Assembly (NCBI RefSeq): GCF_002434265.1
Contig: NZ_DJJS01000001.1
Coordinates: 339,139-403,138, forward strand
DNA length: 64,000 nt
DNA from: Pseudomonas sp. UBA6562
GTDB taxonomy: Bacteria; Pseudomonadota; Gammaproteobacteria; Pseudomonadales; Pseudomonadaceae
Reading direction: 5' to 3'
Part shown: positions 1 through 8,798 of the stretch, piece after piece
How positions within the stretch are numbered: the first letter of the stretch is position 1
Layout: every line of letters begins with the position of its first letter
Position numbers and translations under genes: made by a program
The notes under the pieces: model-generated
What the model was told of the DNA's origin: nothing
Seen by the model: the letters and a program-made list of their open reading frames with translations, nothing else
Databases searched by the model: none

Positions 1-2973
1 CTGTTCGTGCCCGGCCTCGGTGAAATCATGCTGGTCGTTTCTGCGGCGCAGATCGCTTCGCAGGTATACGAAGGCTACGAAGACTGGCGCATCGGCGACC
101 GTCAGGGCGCGCTGGACCACCTGTTCGCGGTGGTGGAGATGGTCGCTGTCGCAGCCGCCACCGGCGCTGCCGGATACGCTGCCGTAAATACCCTCAAACG
201 GGTCGCGTTCGTCGACGCGCTGACGCCTGCCGTGGGCACGACGGGGCAACTGCGCTTGCTGCATACCGACCCCCCCGTGCATGTCCTGGCAAAGCCGGGC
301 GACCTGTTCAGGCGTATGGGCGGCCCTTTCGCCCAAGTTCCAGACTGGCAGGCCGAAGCGCTTCTGCAGGTAATGGACCTGACGCCCGATCGACTGCGAC
401 GGTTGCATACCGAAGGCGCACCGATGCCGGCCAGGTTGCACGATGCCCATGCGCGCATGATGCTGCACGAGCGGTCGCCGACATTGCGCGGCGCAGCCTT
501 CGAGGCCGAGTGGGCACGCCTGCAACCGCCAGCGTTGCCCGATGAGGCTCTGTTGATCCGTTCGTTCCCCAGCCTGTCGAAGCGCCAGGCCGCCGAACTC
601 TTGGAACGCGCCAGCAGTGCGCAGATCGACGCCATGCATGCTAGCGGCCGGGTCCCGCTGGGTATCGCCGAACAAGCGCGCTGGGCTGTGCGCGATGCCC
701 GTCTGGATCGGGCTTGCCTGGGTCTTCACATCGAACAGGCGGCCAATGCCGATACCGAACATCTGGCATTGGGGTTGCTCGAGCGCTCGGCACGCTGGTC
801 GAGCGATACGGGGGTGCAAATACGCGAGGGTAGCGAAGCGGGGCCCGTCGTCGCTTCGACCGTGCTGGAGCACGGCGCGACCCCCAGAATCATCGTACGC
901 ACAGACGATGGCTACCTGACACATTCCGAGCGACCTACGCCTCCGGCCGACGGCCCCGGCAGCCTGTGGCAGGCGCTGCTGTCGAGCCTCGAGCCCGTAC
1001 ACGAGCGACTGCTGGACGATGCGGCGCCGACCGCTGAGCAGTTGCGCATATGGTTGGCCGAACAGGCCGGCGCCGACCGCCAGCGCTGTGCCGATGTGTT
1101 GGGCATGGCACCTGTGGGCATCGGCCTGCGGCCGCCGATGCGGTTGGCCGATGGGCGCCTGGGTTATCCGCTCAGCGGTAGGCTGCCAGGAGGTCGCGAG
1201 ACCCTTCGCCACGGTGTGCGGCGTATCTACCCCACGCTCAGTGATACCCAGCTGGAAGTCTACATTCTCGAGTTGGTCAACAGTCGCGCCGACCTGTGGC
1301 AACACTGCGCCCAACTCGAGCGAACCCTCTCCAGCCTCAACCAGGCGTTGCAACGCTGGCGCGACGAGGCCGGACTGGTCGCTTCCATCGGGCGCAGACG
1401 CGTGGCTACCCAGTTGCGCCGTTGCTGGCGGCGCAAGCTGGTCAACTATGCGGACGAATACGTCCTCGACATCCAGGGCGAGCGTGTCGGCAGCTTGCCA
1501 TCGTTGCCGGCTGAGGTGGATTTCTCCCATGTCAGACGGCTGATCCTGCGCGATATGGGGCTTGCCAGCATCGACGAGGATTTCCTGCGCCGGTTCAGCA
1601 AGATCACGGAGTTGGACCTGCGCAACAATCGGCTCACCGAAGTGCCGGCCGGGCTCGAACACCTGACCCAATTGCGCATCCTGAACCTGGCCCACAATCG
1701 AATCGTCATCACCGAACAAAGCAGTCAGCGGCTGTCACAGTTGACGTATCTGCAGATACTTAGCCTCAGCCACAATCCTCTGGGACAGGCCCCTCGCTTA
1801 ACCAGCTTGCAGCGCTTGAACCACCTCAACCTACGTGCGACCGGTTTGGAGACGTTACCCGACCTGGCCGAAACGTTGCCATGGCGCGCCCATCTGGATT
1901 TGCGCAACAACCGCATCACGCAATTGCGCCAGCACGTGCTCGGCCTGTGGCACGACCTGCAGCGCGTCAGCCTGCACGACAATCCCCTGGATTCGGCAAG
2001 CGCCCAGGCCCATGACCGACTCAGCCGGGCCAACGGCCCAAGCGGCCGGCGCAGCCTTCGGCGCGTCCATGCCGCCATCACCGATGCGGTGTTGGAGCGG
2101 TGGATGGGCTCAAGCAGCCTGGTCGAGCGCTCGCGCCGCTTGCAGTTGTGGAGCGAGCTGAATGCGCAGGAAGGTTCGAACGACCTGTTCCGTTTCCTGG
2201 CGGACTTCGCCGACACCACCGAGTTCGAAGAGCGACCGGGCCAGTACCAAAGCCGCGTCTGGTACATGTTGGAAGCGGCGCATGAGCATGAGGCTTTGCG
2301 CCTGCGTCTGTTCGAAACCGCGGCCGGGGAGCGGACCTGCGAAGACCGCTTGCTGCTCGTCATGTCCCAGCTGGAACTGAGCGTGCTGGTCGAGCGTGCG
2401 ATGGTCGACGGCCCAGCGGCAGAAGTGGAGAGCAGACTGCTCAAACTCCAGCGTTCGCTGTTCCGTCTCGATGTGCTGGACGAAATCTGTACGAGGCACA
2501 TCGAGTACATGCGTGAGGCCGGCGTCAGGCATCTGGACGAAATCGAAGTCCGGTTGTTCTACCGGGTCAAACTCAAGCAGGAACTGGACTTGCCGGCGAC
2601 ACCCGACAGCATGTACTACGGTGAGTTCGCCAACGTCAGCCGCAATGATCTGCGTCGCGCGGCCAGTGCGGTGCTGGCGGTGGAAACGCCGGAGGCGCTG
2701 GCTGCATCGCTGGCGCAGCGTCCGTTCTGGCAGCAGTTCGTACGCACTCGCTACGCCGAGCGTTTCGAGGCCCTCACCGCGCCCTTCTACGAACGGCTGG
2801 AGGCGCTCGAAGCACAGGGGCTCGACTCTGCACAGTGGGTCGAGTCGAGCAATCGGTTGAAGGAAGAGCTGGACAGCGCCGAACAGGCGCTGATCCGAAC
2901 CTTGGCCGACGAAGCCTACGCCCGCACTGCCGGCTCGACGCCGCCCACAATGGTCAGCGGGGCAGGGGAGTAG
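1..2973 (+). CDS. LRR/NEL-domain E3 ubiquitin ligase-like effector (5' end outside window)
   Basis: The reading frame is open from the first base and no ribosome site precedes the early GTG at 7, so this is the C-terminal ~990 residues of a longer protein. A hydrophobic stretch lies near nt 120-185. Leucine-rich repeats occupy about nt 1515-2020 (LRNNRLTEVP, LAHNRI, LSHNPL, LRNNRITQL, LHDNPL). An all-helical C-terminal part follows and contains TCEDRL, with the Cys codon at 2338-2340. CxD preceded by an LRR is the catalytic signature of the NEL (IpaH/SspH) E3 ligases, which ubiquitinate host proteins after delivery into eukaryotic cells. Related large Pseudomonas proteins carry an N-terminal toxin-like domain, which would lie upstream here. 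Delivery route and target cannot be seen. The 3' end overlaps the convergent glpD by 58 bases. Confidence 0.8.
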   Translation: MFVPGLGEIMLVVSAAQIASQVYEGYEDWRIGDRQGALDHLFAVVEMVAVAAATGAAGYAAVNTLKRVAFVDALTPAVGTTGQLRLLHTDPPVHVLAKPGDLFRRMGGPFAQVPDWQAEALLQVMDLTPDRLRRLHTEGAPMPARLHDAHARMMLHERSPTLRGAAFEAEWARLQPPALPDEALLIRSFPSLSKRQAAELLERASSAQIDAMHASGRVPLGIAEQARWAVRDARLDRACLGLHIEQAANADTEHLALGLLERSARWSSDTGVQIREGSEAGPVVASTVLEHGATPRIIVRTDDGYLTHSERPTPPADGPGSLWQALLSSLEPVHERLLDDAAPTAEQLRIWLAEQAGADRQRCADVLGMAPVGIGLRPPMRLADGRLGYPLSGRLPGGRETLRHGVRRIYPTLSDTQLEVYILELVNSRADLWQHCAQLERTLSSLNQALQRWRDEAGLVASIGRRRVATQLRRCWRRKLVNYADEYVLDIQGERVGSLPSLPAEVDFSHVRRLILRDMGLASIDEDFLRRFSKITELDLRNNRLTEVPAGLEHLTQLRILNLAHNRIVITEQSSQRLSQLTYLQILSLSHNPLGQAPRLTSLQRLNHLNLRATGLETLPDLAETLPWRAHLDLRNNRITQLRQHVLGLWHDLQRVSLHDNPLDSASAQAHDRLSRANGPSGRRSLRRVHAAITDAVLERWMGSSSLVERSRRLQLWSELNAQEGSNDLFRFLADFADTTEFEERPGQYQSRVWYMLEAAHEHEALRLRLFETAAGERTCEDRLLLVMSQLELSVLVERAMVDGPAAEVESRLLKLQRSLFRLDVLDEICTRHIEYMREAGVRHLDEIEVRLFYRVKLKQELDLPATPDSMYYGEFANVSRNDLRRAASAVLAVETPEALAASLAQRPFWQQFVRTRYAERFEALTAPFYERLEALEAQGLDSAQWVESSNRLKEELDSAEQALIRTLADEAYARTAGSTPPTMVSGAGE

Positions 2974-4514
2974 ACGTCGGCGACGAAAGCCTGGACAGGG
3001 GCGCCATGGCGCTGGGCGAGATAATCGCGCAGCGTCTGCTGCTCGGCAGGCGTGGTCAGCAGACCCAGCTTGGACCGGCGCCAGAGGATGTCGTCAGCCT
3101 CCACGGCCCATTCGTGCTCGCACAGGTAATCGACTTCCCGGGCGAACAGCCCACCGCCGATGCGTTGGCCCAGGCCCTCTGGCCCGGCCACGCCTTCGAG
3201 CAACTTCCAGGCACGGCTACCGTAGGTCTGCGCCCAACGCTGAGCGATGTCGGCCGGGAGCCAGGCATGCTTGGCCAGTAGCGCTTCGACCAACGCCGAC
3301 ACGCTGCTCATCTGCTCGCCACCGGGCAAGGGCGAGGTGGCCGTCCAGCTATCGCCCATCTGCGAGAAGAACGGCTTGAGCCGTACCATGGCCGACTCGG
3401 CCAGCTTGCGGTAGGTGGTCAGCTTGCCGCCGAAGACCGACAGCAGCGGCGCCTGCCCGGCTTCGTCCGACAGCGCCAGGGTGTAGTCGCGGGTGACCGC
3501 CGACGGGTTGTCGGACTCGTCGTTGCACAGCGGGCGTACGCCCGAGAAGGTGTGCTTGATGTCGCCACGGCTGATCTGGTGGTTGAAATGGGTATTGACC
3601 ACGTTCAACAGGTAGTCGGTTTCCGCCTCGGTGATCGCCACCTTGGCCGGATCGCCGCTGTACTCGCGGTCGGTGGTGCCGACCAGGGTGAAGCGGTCCA
3701 GGTAAGGAATGCAGAACACGATGCGTTGATCTTCGTTCTGCAGGATGTAGGCCTGTTCGCCTTCGTACAAGCGCGGCACGATCAGGTGGCTGCCCTGGAT
3801 CAAACGGATGCCGTAAGGGGCGGTGAGCTGCAAGTCGTCCTTGATGAACTTGGCGACCCATGGCCCGGCAGCGTTGACCAGCGCACGTGCCTTGATCGAT
3901 TCGCGGCGGCCGTCTGCATGCTCCAGCTCCACTTGCCACAGACCGCCGACGCGCTGGGCGCTCAGGCAGCGGGTACGGGTACGGATGTCGGCACCGTGTT
4001 CGCGGGCGGTCATGGCATTGAGTGCTACCAGGCGCGCGTCGTCCACCCAGCAGTCGGCGTATTCGAAACCGCGGGTGATGGCCGTCTTGAGCGGGTAGCC
4101 CGGGCCGAAGCGCAGGCTGCGCGAGGCACCCAGGCGTTTGCGCTTGCCCAGGTGGTCATACAGGAACAGGCCGGCGCGGATCATCCAGGCAGGGCGCAGG
4201 TGCGGGCGGTGCGGCAGCACGAAGCGCATCGGTTTGACGATGTGGGGCGCCTTGGCCAACAGCACTTCACGCTCTGCCAGCGCTTCGCGCACCAGACGGA
4301 ATTCGTAATGCTCCAGGTAGCGCAAACCGCCATGGATCAGCTTGCTGCTGGCCGAGGAGGTGTGTTGCGCCAGATCGTCCTTCTCGCACAGAAAGACTTT
4401 CAAACCACGCCCGGCCGCGTCAGCGGCGATGCCGACACCGTTGATGCCGCCACCGATCACGGCAACGTCGTAGCAGTCGGCAGGGGAAGAGGTGGGGCGG
4501 GCTGGCTGGGACAC
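2916..4514 (-). CDS. glpD: Aerobic glycerol-3-phosphate dehydrogenase GlpD
   Basis: Membrane-associated FAD enzyme oxidising sn-glycerol-3-phosphate to dihydroxyacetone phosphate and passing electrons to quinone. The N-terminus carries the dinucleotide-binding motif VIGGGINGVGIA followed by TSSASSKLIHGGLRYLE, typical of GlpD. I chose the GTG at 4514 because AGGAG lies 9 bases upstream; an ATG at 4556 adds 14 residues with no ribosome site. The resulting 532 aa is longer than the ~500-512 usual for the family. The excess is a C-terminal tail after DYLAQRHG, and it is this tail that overlaps the NEL-protein gene. It is last in the glpF-glpK-glpR-glpD series, separated from glpR by 183 bases containing candidate GlpR half-sites. 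Confidence 0.95.
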   Translation of the reverse strand: MSQPARPTSSPADCYDVAVIGGGINGVGIAADAAGRGLKVFLCEKDDLAQHTSSASSKLIHGGLRYLEHYEFRLVREALAEREVLLAKAPHIVKPMRFVLPHRPHLRPAWMIRAGLFLYDHLGKRKRLGASRSLRFGPGYPLKTAITRGFEYADCWVDDARLVALNAMTAREHGADIRTRTRCLSAQRVGGLWQVELEHADGRRESIKARALVNAAGPWVAKFIKDDLQLTAPYGIRLIQGSHLIVPRLYEGEQAYILQNEDQRIVFCIPYLDRFTLVGTTDREYSGDPAKVAITEAETDYLLNVVNTHFNHQISRGDIKHTFSGVRPLCNDESDNPSAVTRDYTLALSDEAGQAPLLSVFGGKLTTYRKLAESAMVRLKPFFSQMGDSWTATSPLPGGEQMSSVSALVEALLAKHAWLPADIAQRWAQTYGSRAWKLLEGVAGPEGLGQRIGGGLFAREVDYLCEHEWAVEADDILWRRSKLGLLTTPAEQQTLRDYLAQRHGAPVQAFVADVYSPAPLTIVGGVEPAVRA

Positions 4515-4550
4515 GGTAACGGTCTCCTGGGTGCTCGAATCATCGAAAAT

Positions 4551-4657
4551 GAACATTTGTGTTCGTTTGCGAAAATACTAGCGCATGTGTGGGTCGTCTG
4601 CCAGCCCGTGTATCGATAAATCGACGACGTGACAGCTAAGTGAACATAAACGAACAT
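4551..4657. promoter_or_regulatory. Candidate GlpR operator pair upstream of glpD
   Basis: The 9-mer AAACGAACA occurs at 4648-4656 and inverted at 4560-4568. The first copy is part of a GAACAT direct repeat with a 10-base period (4642 and 4652); the second is part of the inverted repeat GAACA-N4-TGTTC (4551-4564). The sites bracket the probable glpD promoter. A DeoR-type repressor binding two separated operators is known from the glp regulon. That these are GlpR sites is inferred from position and repetition. Confidence 0.55.
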
Positions 4658-4697
4658 TTTGATGAAGGGGGTGTACCCGCTGCCGCACCCCAGGGGG

Positions 4698-5453
4698 CTA
4701 GACCACGTCTAGGCGGACCTTGTTCTGCGCCAGCAACTGGCTTAGCGCAGCGCTGGGCTGACGGTCGGTCACTAGGCAATCCACCAGGCTGATCGAGCCC
4801 AGGCGCACCATGGCATTACGGCCGAACTTGCTCGAGTCGGCAGCTAGGATCACCTGCCGTGCGTTGGCGATGATGGCCTGGGACACCCGAACTTCCTGGT
4901 AGTCGAAGTCGAGCAAGCTACCGTCTTCGTCGATCCCGCTGATGCCGACCACGGCGAAATCCACTTTGAACTGGCTGATGAAGTCGACGCTGGCCTGGCC
5001 CACCACGCCGCCATCCGGGCGGACCGTGCCGCCGGCCATCAGCACTTCGAAGTCTTCCTTGGCGCCCAGGATCGAGGCCACGTGCAGGTTGTTGGTGATG
5101 ACCTTCAAGTGATGGTGGTTGAGCAAGGCGCGGGCAATGGATTCGGTGGTGGTGCCGATGTTGATGAACAGCGAGGCATGGTCGGGGATCTGCCGCGCCA
5201 CGGTCTCGGCGATGCGCTGTTTCTCGTCGCGCATCTGGTCGGCGCGCATGGTGTAGGCCGTGTTCTCGATGCTCGAGTCATGAGCCGCGCCGCCATGGTA
5301 GCGACGCAGCAGGGTCTGCTCGGCCAGTTGGTTAATGTCGCGGCGAATGGTTTGCGGGGTAACGACGAACAACTGCGCCATTTCCTCGATGCTGACATAG
5401 CCGCGTTCGCGGACCAGCTCGAGGATTTGTTGTTGGCGTGGGGGCAGGTTCAT
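4698..5453 (-). CDS. glpR: DeoR-family glycerol-3-phosphate regulon repressor GlpR
   Basis: 251 aa. An N-terminal winged helix-turn-helix (PPRQQQILELVRERGYVSIEEMAQLFVVTPQTIRRDINQL) is followed by the DeoR effector domain with INIGTTTESIARAL and the conserved GISGIDEDGSLLDFD. It represses glp genes until glycerol-3-phosphate binds. The start MNLPPRQQQ at 5453 is preceded by AAAGGA and gives the family length; an upstream in-frame ATG would add 13 residues. It lies 130 bases downstream of glpK and 183 bases upstream of glpD, on the same strand as both. Confidence 0.93.
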   Translation of the reverse strand: MNLPPRQQQILELVRERGYVSIEEMAQLFVVTPQTIRRDINQLAEQTLLRRYHGGAAHDSSIENTAYTMRADQMRDEKQRIAETVARQIPDHASLFINIGTTTESIARALLNHHHLKVITNNLHVASILGAKEDFEVLMAGGTVRPDGGVVGQASVDFISQFKVDFAVVGISGIDEDGSLLDFDYQEVRVSQAIIANARQVILAADSSKFGRNAMVRLGSISLVDCLVTDRQPSAALSQLLAQNKVRLDVV

Positions 5454-5539
5454 GGGCGGTCCTTTGGGGCAGCCGAAAAATCCTGCAATCATGCCGTAGG
5501 AAGCGTCTGGCGACCAGCGCAGGGGCGGCGCTTGCCGTT

Positions 5540-5567
5540 GCTCCGGCGCCTCGAGCGGTTCCGGAGC
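5540..5567. other. Stem-loop in the glpK-glpR gap
   Basis: Perfect 7-base inverted repeat GCTCCGG (5540-5546) / CCGGAGC (5561-5567) with a 14-base loop, in the 130-base space between glpK and glpR. There is no T-run, so it is not a classic terminator. It could be an mRNA-processing or stability element, or chance in GC-rich DNA. Confidence 0.3.
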
Positions 5568-5583
5568 GACGGCACGGTCAGGC

Positions 5584-7083
5584 TCAGGCGTCGTGGTCTT
5601 CCCAATCGCGGGTGCGCGCGATGGCTTTTTTCCAGCCGGCGTAGAGTTTCTCCTTCTGCGCCGTGTCCAGTTGCGGGCTGAACTCGCGCTCGATCACCGC
5701 CTTGTTGCGCAACTCGTCCAGGCTGCTCCAGAAGCCGCAGGCCAGGCCCGCCAGGTAGGCTGCGCCCAGGGCAGTGGTCTCGCGCATTTTCGGGCGCTCG
5801 ACGCAGGTACCGAGGATGTCGGCCTGGAACTGCATGAGGAAGTTGTTGGCCACCGCACCGCCGTCCACCCGCAGCTCGGACAGGCGCTCGCCGCAGTCCT
5901 GCTGCATGGCGTCGAGCACGTCGCGGGTCTGGTAGGCGATCGACTCCAGCGCCGCACGAATGATGTGGTCGACCTTCACGCCACGGGTCAGGCCGAACAG
6001 TGCGCCGCGGGCGTAAGGGTCCCAGTAGGGCGCACCGAGGCCGGTGAAGGCCGGCACCAGGTACACGCCGTTGCTGTCCTTGACCTTACTGGCGAAGTAT
6101 TCGGTGTCGAGCGCGTCGTTGACGATCTTCAACTCGTCGCGCAGCCATTGCACGGTCGAACCGCCATTGAACACAGCGCCTTCCAGGGCATAGGCCACTT
6201 CGCCGCGAGGGCCGCAGGCGATGGTGGTCAACAGGCCGTGGGACGACTTGACCGCCTTGTTGCCGGTGTTCATCAACAGGAAGCAGCCGGTGCCGTAGGT
6301 GTTCTTGGTCTGGCCGGCCTCGACGCACATCTGGCCGAACAGCGCCGACTGCTGGTCGCCAGCGATACCGGCGATGGCGATGCCGCTCTTGGTGTGGCCA
6401 TAGACTTCGGAGGAAGCGCGCACCTCGGGCAACATCTGCCGGGGAATGCCGAGAATCTCCAGCAGCTTGGCATCCCACTCCAAGGTGTGGATGTTGAACA
6501 TCAAGGTGCGCGAAGCGTTGGTGTAGTCGGTGACGTGCACCTTGCCGCCAGTGAATTTCCAGATCAGCCAGGTATCGATGGTGCCGAACATCAGCTCGCC
6601 GCGCTCGGCGCGTTCGCGCACGCCTTCGACGTTGTCCAGGATCCACTTGAGCTTGGAGCCGGAGAAGTAGGGGTCGATCACCAGGCCCGTGGCTTCGCGG
6701 ATGTAGTCTTCGTGGCCGTCGCGCTTGAGCTGCGCGCAGATGTCGGTGCTGCGGCGGCATTGCCAGACGATGGCGTTGTACACCGGACGCCCGGTTTCGC
6801 GGTCCCAGACCACGGTGGTTTCCCGTTGGTTGGTGATGCCGATGGCCGCCACCTGGGCATGGCTGATGCCGGCCTGGGCCAGGGCTTCGACCATGGTGCC
6901 GCTCTGGGTGGCGAAGATTTCCATCGGGTCGTGCTCGACCCAGCCGGCTTGCGGATAGTGCTGGACGAACTCGCGCTGAGCGGTGCCGACGACGTTGGCG
7001 TCGCGGTCGAAGATGATCGCGCGCGAGCTGGTGGTGCCCTGGTCGAGGGCGATGATGTACTGCTTATCCTGGGTGTCGGTCAT
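5584..7083 (-). CDS. glpK: Glycerol kinase GlpK
   Basis: 499 aa, the usual length. ATP-dependent phosphorylation of glycerol to sn-glycerol-3-phosphate in the cytoplasm. It begins IIALDQGTTSSRAIIFD, the FGGY-kinase phosphate-1 motif. Glycerol-binding QREFVQHYPQAGWVEHDP, NQRETTVVWDRETG and a C-terminal ADGG-like region (RVDGGAVANNFLMQFQADI) are all present. I set the start at MTDTQDKQ (7083); the longer frame from 7131 adds 16 atypical residues. It follows glpF after 59 bases, consistent with one transcript. Confidence 0.97.
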   Translation of the reverse strand: MTDTQDKQYIIALDQGTTSSRAIIFDRDANVVGTAQREFVQHYPQAGWVEHDPMEIFATQSGTMVEALAQAGISHAQVAAIGITNQRETTVVWDRETGRPVYNAIVWQCRRSTDICAQLKRDGHEDYIREATGLVIDPYFSGSKLKWILDNVEGVRERAERGELMFGTIDTWLIWKFTGGKVHVTDYTNASRTLMFNIHTLEWDAKLLEILGIPRQMLPEVRASSEVYGHTKSGIAIAGIAGDQQSALFGQMCVEAGQTKNTYGTGCFLLMNTGNKAVKSSHGLLTTIACGPRGEVAYALEGAVFNGGSTVQWLRDELKIVNDALDTEYFASKVKDSNGVYLVPAFTGLGAPYWDPYARGALFGLTRGVKVDHIIRAALESIAYQTRDVLDAMQQDCGERLSELRVDGGAVANNFLMQFQADILGTCVERPKMRETTALGAAYLAGLACGFWSSLDELRNKAVIEREFSPQLDTAQKEKLYAGWKKAIARTRDWEDHDA

Positions 7084-7142
7084 GGTCGTTGGCCTGGAAT
7101 AGATATGGGACGGTCTTGCGGGTGTGGCCACCCGGCATGACC

Positions 7143-7988
7143 TCAGGAAGTCTGGGTTTCGGTCTGGGCATTATCGCCGGCCTGGGCGGGCAGCCCAACC
7201 GGCAGATGGCGGGCGATCAGCACGCGATACAGCCCTGCACCGACGCAAGCGCCCAGGATGGGGGCGAAAATCGGGATCAGGAAATAGGGCACGTCGCGTG
7301 CGCCGGTGAAGGCGATCTCGCCCCAGCCGGCAAAGAAGGTCATCAACTTGGGGCCCAGGTCGCGCGCCGGGTTCATGGCGAAGCCGGTCAACGGGCCCAT
7401 GGCGCTGCCGATCACGGCGATCAGCAAGCCGATCAGCAGAGGCGCCATGGGGCCACGGGGCAGGCCGTTGTTGTCGTCGGTCAAGGCCATGATCACTGCC
7501 ATCAGGATCGCGGTGATCACCGCCTCCACCAGGAACGCACCGCCGATCGACAGCGACGGGTGGGGGTAGGTGGAAAACACCGCTGCCAGCTCCAGGCTGG
7601 CTTCGCTGCCGCGCACGATGGCATGGGCATTTTCGTAATCGAAAAACAGCGCGCTGTACAAGGTGTATACCAACGCGGCCGCGCAGAAGGCGCCGGCGAT
7701 TTGGGCGAGGATGTAGAACGCTAGCTTGCGCTTGTCGAAGTCGGCGAACACCGTCAGTGCGACGCTGACCGCAGGGTTCAAATGCGCACCCGAAACACCG
7801 GCGGTGAGGTAGATCGCCATGCTCACGCCGACCCCCCAGATGATGCTGACTTCCCATAAGCCCAAGCTGGCGCCGGCGACCTTGAGCGCGGCGACGCAGC
7901 CTGTACCGAAGAAGATGAGAAGTGCGGTGCCGAGAAACTCGGCCAAGCATTGAGCGGCCAGGGTAGGCTGGCGTAGTGCAGTCGTCAT
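7143..7988 (-). CDS. glpF: Glycerol uptake facilitator GlpF (aquaglyceroporin)
   Basis: 281 aa MIP-family channel of the inner membrane that lets glycerol diffuse in. Both NPA boxes are visible: SGAHLNPAVSV and GFAMNPARDLGPK, each in a half-membrane loop, with about six hydrophobic helices. The second NPA is followed by R-D, and the Asp favours glycerol over water selectivity. The start at 7988 (MTTALRQP) has GAGG about 8 bases upstream. It is the first gene of the glp series on the minus strand. AT-rich DNA upstream (8085-8130), including AAAAACGAAAAAA resembling the half-sites before glpD, is a likely promoter/operator region. Confidence 0.95.
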   Translation of the reverse strand: MTTALRQPTLAAQCLAEFLGTALLIFFGTGCVAALKVAGASLGLWEVSIIWGVGVSMAIYLTAGVSGAHLNPAVSVALTVFADFDKRKLAFYILAQIAGAFCAAALVYTLYSALFFDYENAHAIVRGSEASLELAAVFSTYPHPSLSIGGAFLVEAVITAILMAVIMALTDDNNGLPRGPMAPLLIGLLIAVIGSAMGPLTGFAMNPARDLGPKLMTFFAGWGEIAFTGARDVPYFLIPIFAPILGACVGAGLYRVLIARHLPVGLPAQAGDNAQTETQTS

Positions 7989-8276
7989 GTAGGACCTCGT
8001 TCTTGTTGTAATGCGCCGTGATGGCTGACAGCAACGCTCGCAACTACCCAAACGCGGGCGGGCAAGCAGAAATGCGCACCAGGAAAGTGCACCTTCTATT
8101 CAAAAACGAAAAAATATAGACAAGAAACGCGGATGTCAAAGGTCGAAAGTGAACGTTCGGCCACATTCTGACCAAGCGCAGGGAACGTGACCTTGCGAGC
8201 GTCATCGCCTGACTGGCTGCAACTGGTTCCATCCCTTAAAGTGGGCTTCCTCCCCCAATGGCCATCGGAGCTGCGC

Positions 8277-8747
8277 ATGACCCCCGCCCTCGACCTGCTG
8301 AACAAAGCCCGTGCCGAGCACCGAGTGCACAGTTACGAGCACGATCCCAAGTCTGCGTCCTATGGTTTGGAGGCGGCGGAAAAGCTGGGTCTCGACCCTC
8401 GGCAGGTATTCAAGACCTTGCTGGCCTGCACGGAAAAGCACGAGCTGCTGGTGGCGGTCGTGCCGGTGGTGGGCACCTTGGACCTGAAGGCGTTGGCCCA
8501 AGCGGCCGGAGCCAAGAAATGCGAAATGGCCGACCCTGCTGCGGCGCAGCGGGCCACTGGGTATCTGGTGGGAGGGATTAGTCCGCTGGGGCAGAAGAAG
8601 CGCCTGCGCACCTTCATCGACACCTCGGCGCAACAGGTGCCGACCGTGCATGTGAGCGCAGGGCGCCGCGGTCTGGAAGTGGAGCTGTCGGCGGCAGTTC
8701 TGGCGCAGCATACCCAAGGCAGCTTTGCGCCAATCGGTCGCGCTTGA
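8277..8747 (+). CDS. ybaK: YbaK/EbsC-type Cys-tRNA(Pro) deacylase
   Basis: 156 aa YbaK/ProX-fold protein (TPALDLLNKARAEHRVHSYEHD...; conserved VFKTLLACTEKHELLVAVVPV, ATGYLVGGISPLGQKKRLRTFID). The family hydrolyses Cys mis-attached to tRNA(Pro) in trans. The conserved Lys of VFKTL and the GGISPLG loop of the active site are present. The start at 8277 has GGAG 6 bases upstream; the longer frame from 8187 runs into the intergenic region. It is divergent from glpF and convergent with the ABC ATPase gene. Confidence 0.92.
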   Translation: MTPALDLLNKARAEHRVHSYEHDPKSASYGLEAAEKLGLDPRQVFKTLLACTEKHELLVAVVPVVGTLDLKALAQAAGAKKCEMADPAAAQRATGYLVGGISPLGQKKRLRTFIDTSAQQVPTVHVSAGRRGLEVELSAAVLAQHTQGSFAPIGRA

Positions 8748-8758
8748 GAGAACAGATG

Positions 8759-8784
8759 CGCCTGTCGCCACGAAGGGACAGGCG
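8759..8784. terminator. Hairpin between convergent ybaK and ABC gene
   Basis: Perfect 8-base stem CGCCTGTC (8759-8766) / GACAGGCG (8777-8784) with a 10-base loop, midway in the 51-base gap between two convergent genes. There is no T-run on either strand, so this is at best a weak or factor-assisted stop. Confidence 0.35.
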
Positions 8785-8798
8785 GACGACCTGGGCGC

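Noticed and set aside
5593..7140. 515-codon open frame antisense to glpK
   Set aside because: Mirror of the glpK third-position GC bias; product is repetitive in Gly/Val/Ala/His with no domain, and no ribosome site. glpK is unmistakable.
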